A stretch of 64,000 nucleotides of DNA from Patagioenas fasciata (lineage: Eukaryota > Chordata > Aves > Columbiformes > Columbidae), in assembly GCF_037038585.1 (NCBI RefSeq), contig NC_092521.1:55168398-55232397 (forward strand), in the 5' to 3' direction. The position numbers and the translations under genes are program-made. Numbering within the stretch: position 1 is the stretch's first letter; each line of letters opens with the position of its first letter. The notes beneath the pieces were generated by a model that was not told where the DNA came from, searched no databases, and worked only from the letters and a program-made list of their open reading frames with translations. Of this stretch, positions 41,401-56,400 are shown piece after piece.

Positions 41401-44400
41401 CTGCAATTTACTTAGATTGCTTTACCAGCTTGTAAGAAATCCAGCGGACAGAAGACACTTTGTCTGCACAGAGGCTGAAAGCGATAGGTCGCAAGTAGTC
41501 ATAAATGTCTCTGGCACTGTACAGATCTAGAAGCAAGATCAGTTGCCTACAAGACAGAAGAAGAACCAAACAGAGCACATTATAAGAAGAAGAAAGGTAG
41601 CTTTAAATGTAAATATGATAATTTCTATGACAACACCTGCCAAATAAGCAAAATAGCCATAAAGTTCCTGAAAAGTGAAATCATCTATTTTTCAACGACA
41701 TCAGTTTGAGTACATGTCACTTGCAAATTTTAAATTGCCACTTATGCACAATAACGGCAAAGTGCTGCATGAATGTAAAGCTAGGGGAGAGGCAAGGGAA
41801 CCAAGGTTGCATTTATGAGGCAGGAATCCTGATACTGGCTACAACGCACATACAGCACAGTGATCCAGATGTGGATGACACAGGAGTGTGCACATGTATT
41901 TGAATACCAGCTGATTGAACATATCCGTACCAGGAGTAATAGGTAAGTGATTTGTAGCTACTAAATCAAAACAATACTTGAATGTAGCAAAAACATTATA
42001 TCATGATCAGATGTTAAACCAGATCTCTTAAAATGTAATTCAAAAGATGCACTGTAATTAGTCATTACAACATGCTCATTTCATCATTCCAGCTAAAGAA
42101 GCCCTGGTCCCACAGCCTCTCCTCACAGGGCACGTGCTGCAGCCTTGATCTCTGTGGCTCTCTGCTGAATTTGTTCAGGTTTATCAGCGTCTTTCCTGTA
42201 TTGGTACAGATGCATTACTCCAGATGAGATCAAATCAGTGCTGATTAGAGGGAGGTAATTGATTCCCTCAACACACTGACTTTGCTTCTGTTGATACAGC
42301 CCAGGGTTCTGCTGCCAGGACACACTGCTGGCTCATGTTCAGCTCGCTGTATTCCGTAATACCCTGGGCCTCTTCAGAAGAGCTGTTCCCATGGCTTGCA
42401 GTCCTCAGTCTGTCTCACCATCAGAGACTTTTCCTTTTCAGGCACAGGACTTGGCACCTGTCCCCTGTTTATTTTCTTAAGGCTCCTGTTAGCCCCTTCC
42501 TCCAGCCTGTCTAGGCCCAACTGCATGGCAGCCCTTCCTTCAAGCACATCAACTGGTCTTCCCATTCTGGTGTCACCAGCAACCCTGATGAGAGTACCCT
42601 TTGTCACCCCCTCCAGATCATTGACAAAGACATTAAAGAGGAAAGGTCCCAGAACACACTTCTGCAGCAACTATAGCTACGCTCCAGGTAGAGTATAATT
42701 TATTTCCCACAACCTCCTAAATCCAACCAACTCTCTAACTTCTACTCATTCAGCCTCCACCCATCCGGATCATTATGTCCTAACCTGGCTACAAGAATAT
42801 TGTGAGACTTGGCATTAAGAGCCAAGCAGAGGTAAATGACATTTACCACCCTCTCCTCATCCACAGATTCAGTTATTTAATCACAGAAGGCAGGTTCTTC
42901 AGACATGCTTTACTCTTGGAAATTCATGCTGGCTATTTTCATGAAGGATTCCTCCTTCACAATTCCCAGAGGCTGATAAAATTTTAACTCCCTGATACTA
43001 TCTTCTAGAAAGCCAAAAGCACATCATCTGCCTTTCTCTAGTACCTGGTGACCTGCCTTCATCTTCACAGCCTTTCAAAGGTGATGACTAATGGCCTCTC
43101 TATGACATGGGCCAGCTCTGTTAGCACCGTCAGTTGCAGCCTGTCTGATGGATATACAGGGGCTGAGTTCTCAAGTAATCCCCCAGTTGATCTTCAACCA
43201 CCACTGAAAACTACTCTAAGCTTGGAGGCCTAGGAAATGTTGTCAGTGAGTATCTTGTCAGTACCTCAGCTTTTCTTCACCAAATCATCCACCCTATTTA
43301 GTAATAGTCTCTTATTATTCAGGTGTTCATGAATAAACAGAAGTTATGGGACCATTGCTGCCTCCCATAGGAGCCCAATTACGAGTTTCACAAAAAAGCC
43401 AAAGTCTGCTCACATGAAGTCCAAGGTCACTACTCTGCTACTTGCTTTCTTTACTCCCCTCGAGATCTTCATCTCCTCCCTTTCATGGTCCCAAATTCAA
43501 CCAACTCACCAGACACAACAACTCCAAGACAAATTGCTAGAACACTTCTATTGACTTCAATAGCAAGCAGATGTGATCTTCTCCTTTGGCAGCTTCTTTT
43601 TCATGGAAGGGTAATGTTTTCAACATATAGTCATGAAAAAGTCATTCGAGTTCCAACCTGAACACTTAAAAATGATGGGAACTTTCAAGTAACGGGAACA
43701 AGTAGAGGAGGATAAGGACTATTCACTAACTAAAAATTAAATGAATAATGTCACTGTAAGACATTTATGATGTAACATTTTAAAATACCCACAACGATAA
43801 AAACAAGCACCCAGAAAACTACATACTCAGCCAGCTCTGCACGGAAACGCCAGTTCCTGCTGTTATCAGTCACTAGGAATTCCTGGAGCTGATAAAGATA
43901 CTCTCGTCTTTTGTCAAGATGAAGAAGCTGTAACAGTAAATATACACAAAGAAATATAGGCTACCATCAGCAGATAGAATAAGAACTTTAAAATACAACC
44001 AATGAAAGACTTTTATTAAAAATAATAATCTTCAGCAGTACTGTTGCTTTTGTAGGCTAAACCCTATCATGCTTAAGTCTACAGAATCACATGGGGCACT
44101 ACTGAAAGCAAAATCTGACCTAGTCTCTGCTTTTACCCTAGGAAACAAGAAGGGCAAACAGGAAAGACCGTATTGATTTACAAGGTTTTACAATTTGTGT
44201 CTTTCAGCTCCAAAAATGAGGCAGTTACAGAAAAACTCAAAGAAATTTGAGAAGTTGTGTACAGAGGTTAGAGACACCAAAAATCGTAATACCATCCACA
44301 GGTACTTGTTTATTGAATGAACACGCACAAACCAGGCTCTTCAGAGAAAATAAAGTATCAGCAACACAGATGTCCTGAGAAATACACTCCAGTATTCAGA

Positions 44401-47400
44401 CAGACATCCGGATTCTGTCCACATTTGTATGAATTACCACAAAGAGTGGGATTTGCCACCAGTGTTATGTTAAAAACAAAGAAACAAAGCAAAATACTTG
44501 ATGTCACTTGACCGAAGTTTAACACAGACATACCTTCAGAAAATCATGCAAGTGTTTAAGCACACCTATCCTGACTTCATCTAGATCTTTTAAAAAGCCA
44601 TTGAAGACAGGAACTAAATCTCCAGCTGTAAGCTGGTCTCCAAGGATGACAGCAAGTTCATGTATAGAAAACGCTAGTGTCCGCCGAACCTTCCACTGTA
44701 AAATAAATGGATTTTATTGATGTATCATCTGAAGTATTCGATTTTAACTTGAGGGTCAGTATCCAAGCTGGACTCCCAGCAAGCTACAGTACTTACAAAA
44801 ACATTCAACATTATCTCACGTAACAATTGAGGATGAAATTTCAAATTTAAAAGAGAAAAAAAAAAAAGGGGGGAAAAGGAAAGAGAGGGCAAATTATGAG
44901 GTTTCATTTCTTTCACCTGAACAAGAAGGAACTAGGCAAATGAAAATAATGAAAATGTTTTCATTTTCCAGGTGTTGGGAAGGAATATAGTATTCTTGAC
45001 ATGAGTACTCTTCCATACATTACTCTTTGCTTTAAATTCTTTTGGGTAAATTAGTTCCATACTACTACTGTCTCACCCATTTAATTTATAAACCAGAACA
45101 AGATACATATCCTACAATATTGGAGCTGGAATATTTTAGCTTCCATTATTATTAGGTCCCATTAACTTCCATCATTAGGTCTCATCCTCTTGACATCTCA
45201 AGGGTGGGTGTCAAGAGGATGGGACCAGACTCCTTTCAGTGGTGCCCAACAATAGGATGAGGGGCAATGGGCACCGACTGAAGCACAGGAGGTTCTGTCT
45301 GAATATGAGGAGAAACTTCTTTATTTTGAGGGTGCCAGAGCACTGGAACAGGCTGCCCAGAGAGGCTGTGGAGTCTCCTTCTCTGGAGACTTTAAAAACC
45401 TGGCTGGACACATTCCTGTGTGATCTGCTCTGGGTGATCCTGCTTCAGCAGGTGGGTTGGACTAGATGATCTCCAGAGGTCCCTTCCAACTTCAGCCATT
45501 CTGTGATTCTGCGATTGCAAGTAAATTTTCACCCAGACTGAGTGTCCAGCAGTCCAAGGACCAGTAGAGCTTTTACTCACCCTAAAGCAAGGGGGCATTG
45601 TTTCATTGGAGTAATTATTTCAAGTTAGTATTTTCAAAAGTAAAATAACATATATTCTTTAACCAGCACTTTGCAACCAGCAAGAGTACTGTTCTTTTGC
45701 CCTGATCTGACAATTCAGTCTTTGTTCATATTAGAGTGGTGATAAACTCCAGACAGTTTTTGAACACAGAGGTAATTTGTTTTTACTTGTGTTTTAAATT
45801 TATTAGCGGATTGTTTTTAATGGCTGCAAAAGAGTTTGGAAAATATGAGCAACAGCCATGTATAAAATTACTCACTATATATCACTGAGAACTGCTGCTA
45901 TGACATAGCAAGCAGCAAGTTCAAGAGAGGTGAAGTAGTCTTAGAATGTTTAAAAAAACAAAAAGAGCATCTCCAAAAAAGGAAAAAGGACTGAGAAACA
46001 ACTGTAAAACAGCAGTAAATGCACAAAGCCACCTCCTTACCACCTGACAACAAGGAAAATGCTGCTATTTCCAGTATTTGTTTTTAAAACAGCAATGCTG
46101 CATGGTAATAATGGATGTTATTCCCTTATGACTAACTGGATGCAGCATCTAAAGGCCATCAAAAGGCCTGGGTGTGAGGCTGACTCACTGAGCTTCAGAC
46201 ATGCCTGCAGGGGCATGTGTCTGCTCATGTACAGCAGCACAGCCTGAATTCTCATACCCATGAGAATCCTGAGCATTGCCATAAGATCTCAAGTGAGCAG
46301 AAGAAATCGGAGACCTCTCCTCACATTCCCACCAGGGATCCACCTCCCACTCAACCTGCCCCATTTCCTTACTACCTGAGCACCACACATACCCACCCCT
46401 CCTCCAAGACAACACTTACACTTTCATTCCTCATATAAATAACCAGTATCGGCAACAGAAAGCTCCGCATAAAAAGCGGAGCAACCCAACACCCAGTGAA
46501 CAAGAGAAATCATCACACAAGTTCAGATTATTCATTGTCATGTCATAAAAGTTCAGATCGTTCACTGTCAGGGCTTCTTGAACTTACCTGCATGTCAGAT
46601 GCCAGCGTCTCATAGGTGTCTTTCAAACAGTGCCAATTCTGTCTGCCCAACGTAAGTGCCACACCTGGCAGGCTGTAGGCACAGTGTTTGGCAATCTCTG
46701 TATCAACCGTTTGTGCGCGAGATGGATCAGTCATTGATAAATACTGATCCAGCAAGGCTTGAGGTACAACATCCTATAGCAAGAAAAGAGTAGAATATTT
46801 ACACCATTTTCAATGCTAAAATTCAAGGGCACACTGTCAGAAGAACATCTTTTTCCCCACAACTATAGATTATTATTTAATTACGATCTCTTAAAAAGAA
46901 TGCAAAGGTTTTGTATTTCATAAGTACCAGAGAAATTATAACATACTGGGGGCTATTTGAAAATGTACAGACCAACGTAACAGATGAGTAGGTGGATCAT
47001 TGTCTACTTAGACCAGGAAATTAAGAGACTACATTCTACCTTTCTACAAGCATTCAGGCTCACAGCCTGTACAAATTGGCCATTTTAAATCAGCCATAAA
47101 AACAGGTAGAGCAGCAAATGACAAGACTTGCTCAAAAGTCTTTTTCCTGTTTCTCAAAATCTTGGGGAGGTGGGGAGAAGAAAATGGAGTTAAAATGCTT
47201 TGGGAACAGAGCATACTCAATATTGCTCCCAAACTCCCTAAATAGTCAGCAGGAAGGAAAAGGCTTCTCCAGAGATAAAGAGATCCTTCTCTCCACTGAG
47301 AAATGAAGGCATCTGAAGTAAAACTCTGCAAAAACCTCTTTGTGTTGACTTGAACACTGCCTTTGCTTCAGCTGTTGTCAGTTTACCCCAGGCACTGATT

Positions 47401-50400
47401 CAACCCAAGGGGGTGCACGAGAGGATTTCCCCAACACATCTGCCAAATAGCTCAGCTCACATATGCAACAAGAGGGTTTGAGGTTCCCACTCAAGGAACC
47501 ACACTGGTGCAGGGTGGCACGCTTAATACTGAACTATGTAACAAACATTTGATTCCTTTTGGGAAAAAATAACAGAGAGACAGTTCAAGCTAAATGAAAC
47601 ACTTTCACAACTTTTCTGCAAAAAGCTGCCATGGACTGGAGTGGTTCCACTCATAACATTTAACAAAAAGTCTTGTTTCCTCAGTAACTTAAATTCCCTT
47701 ACAGGATAGTTTCCATAGAAAATGAAATCAAACAAAACCAGAGCCTGGAAGTCTATGACAACCATCACTTCATGTCAAAAAATACTGTAATCTCTTATAC
47801 ATAACTAAAGCAGAAGCAACTGCTGAATTAAGCCATTATCTCTGGAAACAAGGAATATTTAAAAATTACTTATTTAAAAGGTTTGCCATATTTAATAGGA
47901 ACTACATTATTGAATGAAATACATAAAAGAAAACCCCATATACAGAAAAAAACTTTACTTATCTGATACACGTAGAAAAAACAGAAGTCACTGTATTTTA
48001 CCTGTACTTTGGATTTTCTTTCTTCTTCAGGGCTGAAACTACTGTTGGTGCTTAAATCTGAATCATTATGAATATAGTGAAGTGTAGAATCCATATTCTA
48101 GGAAAAAAAGGAAAAGGAAAAAAAAAGAGAAGTCACAAAAAATACACTCAAGGATTAAATACAAGACAAATGTCAACACCAAGAAGTGCTGTCCTCAGCT
48201 CAGCATCTTTTTCTTAGATTAAAGGAATACAAATTTTAATATCAAATGCAATTTTGCTACAGCTTGAAATCAAAAGGTCTGCAAGATAAATCTTTCTGCT
48301 TTCAATTTCAAACACAGGTTTCTCATATTCTGCTCCATTTTGATTCTTCGGGAGTGAAAAATCACAGGAGATGAGTACCTTTGAGACTGCATTAAGGAAA
48401 ACCTAATTAACATATGGGTCACATTGCTTCTGCCCTGAAGGGAAAATGAGAAAACACCTGTAGTGGATTTTGTTGGATTTGTTGCTCTGAATTTGTTTTA
48501 GAAAAAGGTCAAAATAAAGCCACCCTCCCACTTAAGAATAGAAACTGGTAAGACTTATGCTGTTGCTCCTTTCCTAGAGGTGATTATTCTGTAATCTTCT
48601 CTACAGATGAGCTTCCCCTTATAATACAGAGTCCTAGTAGACCACAGCTGCTGACATTAGTCATCACTCCTCTCAGCAGTTCTATTAAAATAATTTCTAG
48701 CAGTGACTGAAGCATCCTGGCTACATATCTGGGCCTTGAAGATAAGGACTGAGACTATGTTTCAGAATTCGACAGAGCAGCAGAGGTCTGGTATGCTATG
48801 ATAAAGTCTGCTGCTGAGGGGTGCACTGTCACTTTCTATACCAGTGCAGTTCCCTGAATACAATGCACTTTGCATAATCAGACATGAATTCCAAGATGCA
48901 TAATACATGATGAATATTTGAAAAGTACATCAGGCTGCTGTCTGGTACAACCGGACAAAGACATTTTTGCTAGATATGAGCCAAGGTATCTATTCACAGA
49001 TGCCACAGGGTGCGCTCTCAGGGTCAACACAAGCACTGAGAATATGCATACTCTGTCAGTTGTTCAGATCATTTTGACAATAAGAATTTCCAAGCAAGCT
49101 ATAAACTTCTTCAAAAAAGCCTGAGGATACCACCTGCCTTCCTTGGTTTGACTTCAGACAGTTCCTTTTTTCCTCTTCCATGATTCACTTTCATCTAAGC
49201 ATTGGGTTGTAATTTTAATCATTGAGGTATAATTACAGGTGATAAAGAACAGGCAGAGCTGTGAGGCAATTGTGTATCACTTGCACAGCAGCTCAAGTCA
49301 CCTGTCAGGCTTAACAAGCAGCAGCAAGAACATGTCAAAGAGCCAGGGAAAGAAGAGATTTACAAGTGATTCCGTAACTGTGTCCAGCAGCATACAACTC
49401 CAACTATAAAACCTCCAGAGGCTCTGAAAATCATCTATGCAGGGTTTTAGTTTGCCAGTCAATCTTCACTTTTTTTTTTCTCTCCCCAGAAAAAAAGATC
49501 ATTTTCAGCATTGCCAGAAAGCTTTGACCTCTTTCAAATCAAGAGATTATGAAGCAGCCAGTACAACCTAGCCACAGTGTTTCTCATGAGTTGTCCGGGT
49601 GCACAGGACCAGAGGCTAGTCATCCATTCTGCTACAATAAAAACAAAAGACCCCATCTCACAGTCTCTGTTATCCCACCTCTAAAAAGCTAAGTTAAAAA
49701 ATAAATATCTATATATGTATATGCATACATATATATATATATATATGTGCACACACATACACTGAAGGGTGTCACAGATGGGAAAATTTTTACCCAGCCA
49801 CTTTTAACATTGAATACACATTCCAGAAAGGAAAAGCTTCGGTACACAAAAACCACAGTATCAGTTGGTATTTAAGTCAGAGCAGTATCTCTATTCCTGC
49901 AGATGAAGTTCCATCTGTACTTTTCCCATGTATCATGCACACACTGAATTGAGCATTGCAGAGAGCCAGGACATAAAAATTCAGCAAGGTTTAGCCTGAA
50001 AGCTTCTTGTATAGCAAAGGGGTGAACCACCACTTCCTAGATGTAAAATCTTTGCCATGGCCTTACAAACCTCTTGCATGAGGTTTCCTTTAGCTGCAGA
50101 ATAACAAGAGCTCCATGGTGGTTCTCCACAGTCCCCATGGCTTGCACACAAAGCCCACAGCACCAGGACAAGTGATGCTCGTGTTTCCTGACAGGGCAGC
50201 TGGCCCAAACACAGAGACAAGAGGCCAGTCTCAGGGTTCCACTCTTTTCCTGTCATCCTTGTTCTTCTTAAAAACAGTTACTTGTGCCAGAAAGGCATGG
50301 ACTGATATTAGTCCAGTTTCCTTTCTTTTCCTTCCCTTCTCCCTCTACCTCCAACCAAAAAAGAAAAAAAGAGGACTCCCACACCCATCCACTGGAAGTA

Positions 50401-53400
50401 CAATTTGGGAGCCTTCTTGAGGCTCACATTTATTTATCAAACCTTATAAAGAACATACAACCTAGAGAAAATATAATTGCTGGCTCTTGAGGAAAAAATG
50501 AACAGCTACCCTCATCCTCAACAAGATTCATTTATGTCGAAAAATCTTATCTGTTCATTCTGTTACAACATCCATCATCCATTTTCATTTGAATATTCTC
50601 TCTTTAACAGGTAGCATTAACTCCGACAGAACCCAATACATCTGCAGAAGGGCAAGCGAAGTGTGACTTTGCTTCATGATATGTGTACAGAACTGTGAAG
50701 GCTGTTTTCAAATATAAAATGCTGTAGCTTGATTTTTCCGAAGTGCCCAGTACCCTCTGTTGACACATTGCTCTGCTGAGACTTGAAAAAAAACCCAACC
50801 AAACAAACAAAAAACCACTGCAAGAAAAACACCTGTGAAAATCAGAGCTCTCTTCACTGCTAGGGGCAAGAGTCCACTTGCTCAACAGATCACAGCATGA
50901 TTCTCAAATTCTAGGTGACCTCTATAAGATCTTTTCACTTGTAAAATGAGGGCTTGATTCAGTGCCAGTAACAAACAAGCAACTGACAGATTAAGAGCAT
51001 CCTGTTAAAGAGTAAAACTGAAACATGCAAAACCAATAAATATCAGCAATGTGAGAAGTTCTTAAGGTACTGTCAGTAGCATACTCTGTAAAGAAGTCAA
51101 ATGCAAGACAAGTCCCTTTGAACAAACACCACCTCCATCATCCCCAAAAACTGGAAGGACGGAGGTTACATTTACACTGACATTTTACAGGTTAGCATTA
51201 GAAATACATTACTATAACAGATCCTATGATTAAAAAAAAAAAAAAAACAACACATATCGAGCCTGACATCAGGAACAGGGGGCAGGTTGTTTTTTTGAAA
51301 TAAACCAACCAAGCAGCCACATTTGTAGTGTTAAATTATGATTGTGTATAAACAGCAGTATTCAACTAATTGTCACATTCCTCCACTCTCCAAATGTTTT
51401 TGGGCTACATGGTAGTCCAACAGCTTAGGTGAAAAGTTAAATCAAATGTCATCTAGAAGCACCGCCCTAATTAAAGAAGGTTGAAAATGTTTGCACTGGA
51501 CTGATGTCTACTCCTAGACTTTTCAAAGACATTTATCAAAATTTCATCTGAAAATCCCATTTAGGCTACATGATTCAACAAATCGCTTGCTGTGGTTTTA
51601 TGGAGCATATTTTGGAACCATTGCTTTCTACATAGCCACAGTTTTTCATACCAGCAGAACTTGTGGCACTATATGCAGTGAACACAGTGGGTTTGGTCTA
51701 ATACACAATACAGAACAGAAAATAGTATGAAATGCCACAGACTTCGGTTAGGCAGGAGGCAGCAGTGGTATGCTGAAGAAGTGCAAAAAACTTTAAAATG
51801 TTACTGATTGTTAGAATCCACTTTCTCTTTCAGCAGTCCACACAATAACCTAGATTGCAGGTCCTGAACTAGTCTTATGCAAGCCAGTAAACTACTATAA
51901 AACACTCTGATAGGGAGGACAGGGAACAAAGTACTTCCTGCAGATTGGGGAGCAGGTACAGAAGGGGATTCATGTATTATCAGTAGGGCTCTGTTTTAAG
52001 GAAGGTAATTTCACAGTAATAAACTGCAGTAGCATTAAATCATCTTAAAATGTGATAGTCAACACAGATTTTAATGGAAACAATTTCAATAATTTACTTG
52101 GACAAACACAGAACTGGCAACCAACACAATTCATTTCATTTTATTTTAGTAGCTAGTGCTTCAATACCAGCCAACAAAACTGAATGCCACACCAGCCAAA
52201 AGTAGGAAGCATTTGGCTGCAATTACAGCACAAATACAAAATACAGCTCTACTACTGGAGTCCTGGAAACCCTAATAGGAAAAAATAGAGTATAAACTTG
52301 CTTCTTACCTCAACAGTGTCACCAATTAAAGGCACAATATCACCCAGTATAGGTTTAAAATTTTGTTGGTCACTGATGGTTAGTTCAGTCTGTGAGTCTG
52401 TTCCCTTGCCAACACTGGTCATTGTCTCTTCTTGAGGATCCAAACTGGATGCTCTGAGTGCAGCAGACAACACTTCCACTTGTGCTGCAGCATGTAAAAG
52501 AGAAACACACGAGAGACTGAACTGCAATAAACTTTTAGCAAGTCTACAAATCAACTAATTGACTGAAGGGATGACAGAAGAACTACAGAAGAAGTACAAA
52601 TTTAAGATTATTGACTTTTAGTAAACCCCAAACTGGAGACAATTAGTGTAAAATGCAAAACAGATTAACGCTCAATCACACTGCAGTTCAGTGACATTTG
52701 TCTTCAAAGAAAAAAAAAAAAAAAACAAACACCAAAAAACAAACAAACGAAAACCCACAACACACAAACAACTAAAAAACCCAACCAAACCACCACAGGA
52801 GTAAGAGACTGCTATTAAGGTAGGATTAGTTCTCTAAGGATCTTGGTACATATTAATGGCACAAATAGTCTTTGAGTCTTTGGGGCAGAACAGGACATGA
52901 CTACTAACTTACCGACTAGATCTTTTGTGGGAGATGTGAATATGAGAAAGAAGGGAAAGGTAACTCACATGAAAGTTAAGAACAGGTTTATTCCTATAGA
53001 AGAGATTCCAGTTTTGAGAAGCTGTGTCTCTCTTTACATATGGTCATTAAATTGTTATTTTTTTATAGAAACTCTAAAGTGAGAATTATATAGGAAGATG
53101 CTAGAGCCCAGCAACTCCTTGCATCCTCCAAACAAATAATGAAAGTTGCACTGTTTGATGTCCTATTACTCATCAAAAGAAAGCATTAGCACTTCACACT
53201 CTGCCATCCACTCTTTTGAAAAAGATCCAGCACTTGTGAGACTGCTCTGCTTACTGCTAATTTAAAAAAGCTTTGTTGAGCAATGTTCCTTGGATACTGC
53301 CTGACCTAAGCAGATCGGGTATCAGAGCCAATCTTAACTAAAACTGACACAGAATTCAGTGCAAACTGATCTACCCTCCTCCTCTCCTCTGCTTCTTTCC

Positions 53401-56400
53401 AAGAAGGTAGGAAGGAATAATCTCCCAACTCATTAAATTTACCCAGACATCCAAAAGCTCTGTTCCTCATAGACTCTGGCTTTTCCAAGGTTTCTTAAAT
53501 GCTCATTGTGAAATTAAATGACAAACCATATGCTTGCTTTTAATCTCATGTTGCCCTACTAAGTTACAGAATATAAATTTCTCCCTCTAGCTTTTTTGAT
53601 AGGGTTATTAACAAGAATTAAACAAAGAAAGTTAGGCTCATTTATAGACAGAAGAAACATATCCAATACATCTGTTACAAGAAACAAAATTACAATTCAG
53701 CATAATCTTAGCTATCAGGAATTGGAAAACACTCTACAGGTTCACTGGTTTCTAGGTGTAGTCAGATGAGCAAGAGAAAAAAATCATTTTTTAGAATATG
53801 CAACACTAGCTCCATGACTATGTCAAATTTCTGATAGAATAACCAAAATATATTCTTACTGTATCACTGCAGTTCACCTCAACAGGAAAAACTGCAACGA
53901 GGTAGAAACTTTAAAACCAAAACATCATACTAATACTATAAAACACATTATATCAGAAAATATACTTTCAATATATATCTATAAAACATACTATAACATA
54001 GAATTTATAAATAAATATATAAAAAATAGGAATTTTACCATTTGTAAGATTAACAAAAGCTTGCTATGACTTCACTCTTCAAGTGTTAGTTCACTGACAA
54101 TAAATAAAGTTCTATTTTAAAGGCCCATGAGAATAAACAAGATTAAGGTTTGTAAATTTCCCCAAAAATTTAAAACTTATATAAATCACCCCAGACCCAT
54201 GCAAAATAGGCAGTCATTCAGAGCACCTGCTAGGGAAAGAAATGCCTGTTTTATTACCAGTTTATTCTCATTTAGATAAAATTAAAAATAATTATATTCT
54301 GCTGCATATCAAAGACATTTTTTCATAAGGACCTTTTTCATGAAGGACAACTTCATGAGAAATGTAAACTCCTCTCATTTTCACTTAAAAGTCGAGAAAG
54401 CATATCCTGACTAGGTAACACATACTGCTTAAACACTGAAAATGTATTTATGAAAAATCCACAGAGTGTTCCACAGATTACTTCTAGTAACAAGAGTGAA
54501 GGTATTTACAGCAGTAATTGGGAATTTTCCCAGACATATTCCCCACCCATGCCCCACTGTCAGCCTGCATGCCTGGACCACCCTTGCTTAGGGGCTTAAG
54601 AGGATAGAGACCACACATATCCCGATTTCCTTTGCCTGCCCTAGAGGAGATATGACACAAACATGCATCTCCTCAGCTTCTTGTCAATTCTATAATCCCA
54701 AGACATGAGGCCGAAGGACAGGAGACGCCAAATTCCCAATGATTTTATTGACTGGCATGTGCCTTCCTTCCTCTTTGAGTGCTTCTCCATAGGTCCTGTC
54801 ACCAAGGGTGACTCCAGTGCTGTCATTCACTGAAGGGTGAATGACCTGAAATCCATAAACACCTTAAGGTCCTAGCCAAAAAAAAAATAAGATCCAAGTA
54901 CAGTTACTATGGAAGGTTCCAGAACGGTGGGCCACTTAGTAAAGGAGGAAGAAGAAAAATAGAGTGCATGTGTGAGTATGCATGTATATATGCAGAGCTC
55001 TAGGTGGTTGCCTTAAGATAATGAAACTTGAGACAATATCCTACTGAGTTGTCTTCACCACCCTGGGTTCAGGTAGGGTATATACCCTCATAATCCTGTC
55101 ACACACAGTCCAAGATCGGTGCTGACACCCTCTTGATTGAGGTATCTGCTGCTCTTCCGCATCTCCCACTTCCAGAAAACCATCAAAAGCACAAGCAAAG
55201 GATAAGCCCCCCCCAATGCATGACACAGAGAAATGTCTCAGAGCTCTAGGGAAGAAAGGCTCTGGGAGAAAGACTAGAAGGGAATGTGCTGGCTAACTAG
55301 CTTTCACAACTACCTTCAGTAAAAATCCTAGTGTGAAGGTCAGTTTTGTGCATAACACAGAACTCATGTATTGCACTGGTATGATAAAGTCAGTGTTCAC
55401 TGGATCTTAAACCATCTGCTAAGTAACTCTTTCTTCCTTTGACTTTTGCTTCAGGTGAGAAGTATTTTTCAACAGGTAATTATTTATTCTTGGCTATTGT
55501 ACTCCAAAAATAACTGGTACAACCTTTGAATTCAAGCCTACATTTTACCTGGCCTTATTAAATTTCCCTGTCCTCAGGAATTTGTGTCCTTTCAATATGC
55601 TTTATTGTTGTTTTCTGTTTCTCCTAATGTTTCACTAGAAGACATTGATATTTTAAAGTGACATGCTCCCTTCTTTTCTCTGAAGGATCTGACTTCCTGA
55701 CCCTCATTTCTACACTCTGAGGGAAAAGCTATGAGCTGCATTAACGGGTACAGAGATGGAAGTAAGTAAAACATAAAAATAAGGAGTTTCTTCTCCACTT
55801 CCTCCTCACCTATTGTTACATTAACAACATATAAACTTTGACTGCACGCAGCACTAGCAGCCTAACTTATAAACACAATTTTTACATGGGAATGGCATCA
55901 ACTGACCCCACAGCTGGGCTGGTTTACCCATATTATATCTCCATCTGGTAAAGCAGCCTGTAACCAGCATAAGCCAGAGTTAGCCCCAATAACCAGCAAG
56001 TCAGGCTTTTTCTCTTCCTCCAAGTAATATCAAGAAAAGCTGACATTACATGATTTAGCACTTTCTATGCAGAACATAAGGAGATAAATAAAGCTGAAGA
56101 AAGTGTCCCTAGAAAGAAAAATAAAGAAGTAAAAACATCTGAGAAAATAAAAGCAAACTCTGAAGTAAGTGAAGACAGCAGCAGCCTCAGGGAGCTGGAA
56201 AAAGGTGACCTGAATAAAGACCCTGTGATAATTTTAAAGGACCTGGTATACTTCAGAGAAATGTGCAGGTTTCCATCTCACAGTTTGAGACCCTCAGGAT
56301 GTCTGGCCAGGGGATTAGAAAGGTCTTATTAACAGGGATTACACACCATTGCTTAACTCTGCATGGCTTGCGTAGTTCTGCTAGGCAGTAGCGTTTGTCT

